DNA of 9,343 bases from an uncultured Desulfovibrio sp. (GTDB taxonomy: Bacteria > Desulfobacterota > Desulfovibrionia > Desulfovibrionales > Desulfovibrionaceae), in NCBI GenBank assembly GCA_900555975.1, contig USNI01000031.1, forward strand, positions 1 through 9,343. The letters run 5' to 3'. The translations under genes and the position numbers were made by a program. Below the pieces are notes generated by a model, which was not told the origin of the DNA, did not search any database, and saw only the letters and a program-made list of their open reading frames with translations. The first letter of the stretch is position 1. Every line of letters begins with the position of its first letter. Below are positions 6,147-9,343 of the stretch, piece by piece.

Positions 6147-6802
6147 GCCGTGACTCCGCAAGCAAATCCTTCGGCCAGTTCATGCAGTTCTTTCTCCAGG
6201 CGTTCCCGGGCGCGTAGTATGGTACTTTCCTCTATGTCGGGAATTTCCTTCATGCCTTCATCCCAGGCATGGCCGAATCGGATATCGACACCGGAGAAGG
6301 GAAGAGGAATCTGAAATCTGTCCCATGTCGGGCAGCGCAGGGCATGATGCGCACGGATGCGCACGGGCATGATGCGGGCATTGGTGCGGTTGGCCAGAAA
6401 AAACGCTCCTTCCTTGCTTTTGTGTCGCGGCCCTGCGGGACCGTCCACCGTGATGCAGGCATGCACCTGTTCATTCTTCATCATGTGGGCGAGACTGAGC
6501 AGAGCCCGTACTCCCCCGCGGGTGCTTGATCCACGAACGGCCCCTACGTTTTTGGATGCCAGAATCCTTGCCAGCATGTCGCCGTCGCTGCTGGGGCTGA
6601 CGATGGAAACCACGCGCAGCTGGCGAGCCACGGGAATAAGAGAGAAGAGTTCGTCGTGCCACAGGCAGAAGATGAGACGTTCCCCCCGGGCATGAATGGC
6701 GTCCACTTCCGCGCGGTTTTCTTCTCTGATGCGGAGTGTCGCGCAGATGGCGGTATAGAGATGGGTGAAAAGCGCGGAGGTGAGAGCAGGGGGAAGATGC
6801 AT
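6143..6802 (-). CDS. DUF374-family lysophospholipid acyltransferase-like protein
   Basis: 219-aa protein of the DUF374 branch of the LPLAT acyltransferase superfamily. Family hallmarks in order are FCLWHDELF (catalytic-type His), SPSSDGDMLARIL, RGSSTRGGVRALL, and TVDGPAGPRHKSKEGAFFLA. The role is probably acylation of a lipid A, lipooligosaccharide or glycolipid intermediate; no precise substrate is established here. Its stop codon overlaps the LpxL-type start (ATGA), so the two acyltransferases are translationally coupled and may act on the same lipid. The start ATG at 6802-6800 has only a weak upstream ribosome binding site, but no better in-frame start was seen and the length suits the family. 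It is divergent from the pseudouridine synthase gene. Confidence 0.85.
   Translation of the reverse strand: MHLPPALTSALFTHLYTAICATLRIREENRAEVDAIHARGERLIFCLWHDELFSLIPVARQLRVVSIVSPSSDGDMLARILASKNVGAVRGSSTRGGVRALLSLAHMMKNEQVHACITVDGPAGPRHKSKEGAFFLANRTNARIMPVRIRAHHALRCPTWDRFQIPLPFSGVDIRFGHAWDEGMKEIPDIEESTILRARERLEKELHELAEGFACGVTA
6154..6157 (-). promoter_or_regulatory. Ribosome binding site deciding the LpxL-type start
   Basis: GGAG on the minus strand, inside the end of the DUF374 gene, lies 7 nt before ATG 6146-6144. This supports the ATGA-coupled start over the TTG at 6161. Confidence 0.6.
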
Positions 6803-6854
6803 ATCTGTCTGAGTTTGCCTTCAGGGTATACGTTTAAGGAAAGGAAAAAGACAG

Positions 6855-6873
6855 TTGTCCAGGCAATGGACTT
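6855..6873. promoter_or_regulatory. Diverged copy of the 19-bp operator palindrome in the acyltransferase/pseudouridine-synthase promoter region
   Basis: TTGTCCAG-GCA-ATGGACTT has the same layout as operators 1-3. Its core TGTCCA-N5-TGGACT matches the TGTCCA-N5-TGGACA core of operator 1 at 11 of 12 positions. It ends on the first bases of the candidate -35 element of the pseudouridine synthase promoter. Whether it is a real site for the same activator or a chance palindrome is open, since no -24/-12 element is nearby. Confidence 0.3.
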
Positions 6874-6900
6874 GACGGAACATATGATAGCTCACATTAT
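6872..6900 (+). promoter_or_regulatory. Sigma-70-like promoter of the pseudouridine synthase-pepA pair
   Basis: TTGACG (6872-6877, 5/6) is separated by 17 bp from CATTAT (6895-6900, 4/6). Predicted start is near 6907. It would therefore coincide with the most upstream possible GTG codon (6907), which argues that translation begins further in, at 6973. The transcript would run through pepA, 16 nt after the first gene. Confidence 0.5.
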
Positions 6901-6958
6901 CCCGATGTGCCAGTGGAGAACAGCGACTTTTTTCCGGGACGGACATTCGTCCCGCATC

Positions 6959-6963
6959 AGGAG
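6959..6963 (+). promoter_or_regulatory. Ribosome binding site deciding the pseudouridine synthase start
   Basis: AGGAG lies 9 nt before GTG 6973-6975. The upstream GTG at 6907 has no Shine-Dalgarno and sits at the predicted transcription start. Confidence 0.6.
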
Positions 6964-6972
6964 AACCGGAGA

Positions 6973-7761
6973 GTGGCGGAAGGCGTCAGATTGAACAAGG
7001 CTCTGGCCGATGCCGGCGTGTGCTCGCGCCGCAGGGCCGACGAACTCATTTTTGCCGGCAGGGTCCGGATAAACGGGAAAACGGCGGAAAGTCCCGGAGA
7101 GCGCGTCATGCCCGGAGATGATGTCGAGCTGGATCATCGTCCCGTCCTCATGAAGACCGGTGAGGCGTCGCCGTGCTGGCTCATGCTCAACAAGCCCGTG
7201 CGCATCGTGTCGACGGCAAGCGACCCTGAAGGCAGGGAAACCGTGCTTGATCTTGTCCCCGAACCGTGGTGTCACCGGCGACTTTTTCCCGTGGGAAGGC
7301 TGGACTTCTTTTCCGAGGGGCTGATTCTGCTCACCGACGACGGAGAACTTGCGCACAGGCTTACCCATCCCCGCTGGCATCTTCCCAAAGTTTACCATGT
7401 GCTTGTCAGACCGGAAAGAGGAGAAGCATCCGTCTCTGCCGCGCTCTCTCTCATGCGGCGCGGCATGACGCTTTCCGAAGGCGACAGACTGGCTCCGGTC
7501 GATGTGAAGGTGCTGGCTTCGCGAGATTCCCGCGGAGTTCTGCTGGAAATGGTTCTTCATCAGGGACTGAACCGGCAGATCCGTCGTATGTGCCGTGATG
7601 TGGACTTTACCGTTCTGCGTCTGAAACGGGTGCAGGAAGGTCCTCTTATGCTGGGTGGTCTGACTCCCGGCAGCGTCCGTCCTCTGTCGAGTTCCGAAGT
7701 GACGGCGCTGCGTCGGGCTGTGGGGCTGGAACAGGGCGATCTGCCCGGAAACGTGAAGTAA
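6973..7761 (+). CDS. RsuA/RluB-family rRNA pseudouridine synthase
   Basis: Isomerises a specific uridine in rRNA to pseudouridine. The N-terminal S4 RNA-binding domain (about residues 5-60) begins VRLNKALADAGVCSRRRADELI. The catalytic domain contains LNKPVRIVST, the catalytic-aspartate motif GRLDFFSEGLILLTDDGELAHRL (split here: GRLD carries the Asp), and the C-terminal QGLNRQIRRMC signature. At 262 aa it matches the RluB/RsuA size. The 23S versus 16S target cannot be fixed from sequence alone; RluB-type is favoured by the overall pattern. GTG at 6973 is chosen because AGGAG lies 9 nt upstream and the predicted promoter start is near 6907; a 22-residue longer form (GTG 6907) and a shorter one (TTG 6991) are possible. 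It is followed by pepA after 16 nt. Confidence 0.88.
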   Translation: MAEGVRLNKALADAGVCSRRRADELIFAGRVRINGKTAESPGERVMPGDDVELDHRPVLMKTGEASPCWLMLNKPVRIVSTASDPEGRETVLDLVPEPWCHRRLFPVGRLDFFSEGLILLTDDGELAHRLTHPRWHLPKVYHVLVRPERGEASVSAALSLMRRGMTLSEGDRLAPVDVKVLASRDSRGVLLEMVLHQGLNRQIRRMCRDVDFTVLRLKRVQEGPLMLGGLTPGSVRPLSSSEVTALRRAVGLEQGDLPGNVK

Positions 7762-7777
7762 TTCTATCGAGGCGATT

Positions 7778-9313
7778 ATGGATATTCGTTTTCAGACCGG
7801 CGGCCCCGCCCGCTGGAAGGCCGATGCGGTCATCAGTTTCGTTTTTGAAGGCGACGGCGTCGAACAGGCGTGCGGTACGCTTGCGGAAAGTGCGCTCTGG
7901 CTCGGCATAGCTCCGGCGTGGCGCGACTTCAGGGGACACAAGGGCGAGCAGGTCATGTTCTACGGACCGCAGGCCATGGAGATTTCCCGGGTGCTTGGCG
8001 TGGGACTCGGTCCGGTGCAGAAGGCGGACATGACGACCTTCCGCCATGCCGTGGGAAGAGCCATCCGTCTCTGTCGGGAGTACGATCTTGAAACCGTGGG
8101 ACTGGACGGCGCTTCTCTCGCCCGTGTGGCGGATAAACTCGGCGCATCATTTGATGTCCTGGTGAGGGAAGCCGTGTTGTCCGCTTTCCTCGGACTGTAT
8201 CGCTATGACCGCTGGAAGAGTGAAAGGAGTGAGCATGTCGATCCCCGATGGCTGGCCGTCATGGTGGAAGGCGAGTTCGTGGAGGATGCCGTACGCTCTG
8301 CTGCAAGAACGGCTGAAGCGGAGGCATGCGGCATAGCTCTTGCGCGTGATGCGGCCAATGATCCGGCCAATGTCATGACACCTTCCGCCTTTGCGGAAAA
8401 GGCGGAAAAGGTGGCGTCGACATACGGCATGACGTTTCGGGTCCTCGGCCCTTCGGAACTCAAGGCGGAAGGCATGAATGCCTATCTTGCCGTGGCGCGG
8501 GGCTCGGCGGAGGAACCCCGCATGGCGGTGATCGAATATACGCCCCGGGGAACGGAAGGGCGCGCTCCCGTAGTGCTTGTAGGCAAGGGGCTGTGCTTTG
8601 ATTCCGGCGGCATCAGCCTCAAGCCGGCAAAGGGCATGGAGGAAATGAAGGGCGACATGTCAGGCGCAGCCGCAGTTCTAGGTGCCATGGTGGCACTGGG
8701 ACAGCTTTCACCTTCGCTTGTTCCGGATCGGCCCGTCATCGGCGTCATGGCCTGTGCTGAGAATATGCCCGGCGGCCACGCCACGCGTCCCGGCGACATT
8801 GTCGCTGCAAAGAACGGCAAGACCGTGGAAATCGTGAATACCGATGCGGAAGGAAGGCTTGTTCTGGCCGATGCCCTTGTCTGGGCGCAGGATCAGTATG
8901 CTCCCTGTCGACTCATTGACATAGCCACGCTCACCGGATCCTGTGCCGTGGCTCTGGGACTCGATGCGGCCGGCCTTTTTTCATCCGATGAGACGCTGGC
9001 CGCGGAACTCCATGATGCCGGCATGCGGCTTGGAGAGAGAAACTGGATACTGCCGTTGTGGACTGCCTCAGCCTTGGAAGCCCTCAAAAGTCCCTGTGCC
9101 GACATGGTGAACTCCGGGCCGCGCGAGGGCGGCGCCATCAACGCTGCCGTGTTCCTCCAGCAGTTTGTCCGCGAGGGCGTCGCCTGGGCACATATCGACA
9201 TGGCCGCTGCGGACAACGCCGAAAACCCCATTAATGCCAAGGGCGCGACAGGGTTCGGCGTGCGTACCCTTCTCAGTGCCGTGTGGAACAGGAACGACGA
9301 CGTTCTTCAGTGA
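7778..9313 (+). CDS. pepA: Leucyl aminopeptidase, M17 family (cytosol aminopeptidase)
   Basis: Cytoplasmic two-metal exopeptidase that removes N-terminal residues, leucine preferred, from peptides, usually as a hexamer. It has 511 aa, typical for the family. A variable N-terminal domain (about 1-160) precedes the catalytic domain. All the expected metal and catalytic residues are present: Lys270 and Asp275 (VGKGLCFDSGG), Lys282 (SLKP), Asp293 (MKGDM), and Asp356, Glu358 and Arg360 in NTDAEGR. GAGG (7769-7772) lies 5 nt before the ATG, and the gap from the pseudouridine synthase is 16 nt, so the two are probably one transcript. In some bacteria PepA also binds DNA; nothing here tests that. The stop overlaps a possible next start as TGATG. 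Confidence 0.95.
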   Translation: MDIRFQTGGPARWKADAVISFVFEGDGVEQACGTLAESALWLGIAPAWRDFRGHKGEQVMFYGPQAMEISRVLGVGLGPVQKADMTTFRHAVGRAIRLCREYDLETVGLDGASLARVADKLGASFDVLVREAVLSAFLGLYRYDRWKSERSEHVDPRWLAVMVEGEFVEDAVRSAARTAEAEACGIALARDAANDPANVMTPSAFAEKAEKVASTYGMTFRVLGPSELKAEGMNAYLAVARGSAEEPRMAVIEYTPRGTEGRAPVVLVGKGLCFDSGGISLKPAKGMEEMKGDMSGAAAVLGAMVALGQLSPSLVPDRPVIGVMACAENMPGGHATRPGDIVAAKNGKTVEIVNTDAEGRLVLADALVWAQDQYAPCRLIDIATLTGSCAVALGLDAAGLFSSDETLAAELHDAGMRLGERNWILPLWTASALEALKSPCADMVNSGPREGGAINAAVFLQQFVREGVAWAHIDMAAADNAENPINAKGATGFGVRTLLSAVWNRNDDVLQ

Positions 9314-9343
9314 TGACGGTGGAAGACCGGAAACATGTGTCGA
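9313..9343 (+). CDS. Possible start of a further gene overlapping pepA (partial)
   Basis: ATG at 9313-9315 overlaps the pepA stop as TGATG and opens a frame beginning MTVEDRKHVS that runs off the right edge. Such overlap is a common sign of translational coupling. No good Shine-Dalgarno precedes it, and ten residues are too few to recognise a family. Confidence 0.3.
   Translation, partial: MTVEDRKHVS

Noticed and set aside
6907..6972. N-terminal extension of the pseudouridine synthase from GTG 6907
   Set aside because: No ribosome binding site precedes it, it coincides with the predicted transcription start, and the extra 22 residues precede the normal start of the S4 domain.
8393..8410. 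Tandem GCGGAAAAG repeat in pepA
   Set aside because: It encodes an ordinary Ala/Glu/Lys-rich helix stretch (AEKAEKV) and has only two units.
1..9343. CRISPR array, tRNA/rRNA, insertion sequence, phage or defence genes
   Set aside because: No spaced direct repeats, cloverleaf, transposase/integrase motifs or terminal repeats were seen. All sizeable stretches are explained by the genes listed.

Overview
The window reads as chromosomal DNA of a Gram-negative, sigma-54-using anaerobe. Three things point to the Desulfovibrionaceae (a Desulfovibrio, Bilophila or Mailhella type): two lipid A/phospholipid-type acyltransferases imply an outer membrane, there is a fused TRAP permease with an AcoR-like sigma-54 activator, and there is an oxygen-sensitive type of Fe-S flavoenzyme. 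This placement is an inference from gene content and codon style. No marker gene settles it.

Left half (1-5080): a three-gene metabolic module. On the minus strand lie a fused TRAP-type permease (start at 733, running off the left edge) and, upstream of it, a [4Fe-4S]/FMN/FAD/NAD(P)H 'old yellow enzyme plus Rossmann' reductase of the BaiCD/NADH-oxidase/dienoyl-CoA-reductase group (2931 to 1015). Divergent from the reductase is a 647-residue sigma-54 activator (GAF-PAS-AAA+-Fis HTH, 3137-5080). Both metabolic genes have a near-perfect -24/-12 sigma-54 promoter (802-817 and 2984-2999, minus strand). Each promoter has, about 90-155 bp upstream, copies of a 19-bp palindrome with consensus ATGTCCAA-N3-TTGGACAT. 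The copies are spaced 31 bp centre to centre, about three helical turns. The simplest reading is a local regulon: the activator senses a small molecule with its GAF/PAS region, binds these palindromes, and switches on import (TRAP) and reduction (flavoenzyme) of one substrate, probably an alpha,beta-unsaturated carboxylate or carbonyl compound. The substrate cannot be read from the sequence.

Middle (5081-5222): a 142-bp convergent intergenic region holding a 9-bp perfect inverted repeat with a 44-nt loop and no classical T-run terminator.

Right half (5223-9343): housekeeping genes. On the minus strand, a DUF374-type acyltransferase (6802 to 6143) is translationally coupled by an ATGA overlap to an LpxL/HtrB-type acyltransferase (6146 to 5223). 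Divergent from them on the plus strand are an RsuA/RluB-family pseudouridine synthase (best start GTG at 6973) and, 16 nt later, an M17 leucyl aminopeptidase with all metal and catalytic residues (7778-9313). A possible further gene overlaps the pepA stop as TGATG. The divergent promoter region holds a sigma-70-like promoter and, unexpectedly, a diverged copy of the same palindrome found in the left half.

No tRNA, rRNA, CRISPR array, insertion sequence or integrase was seen.
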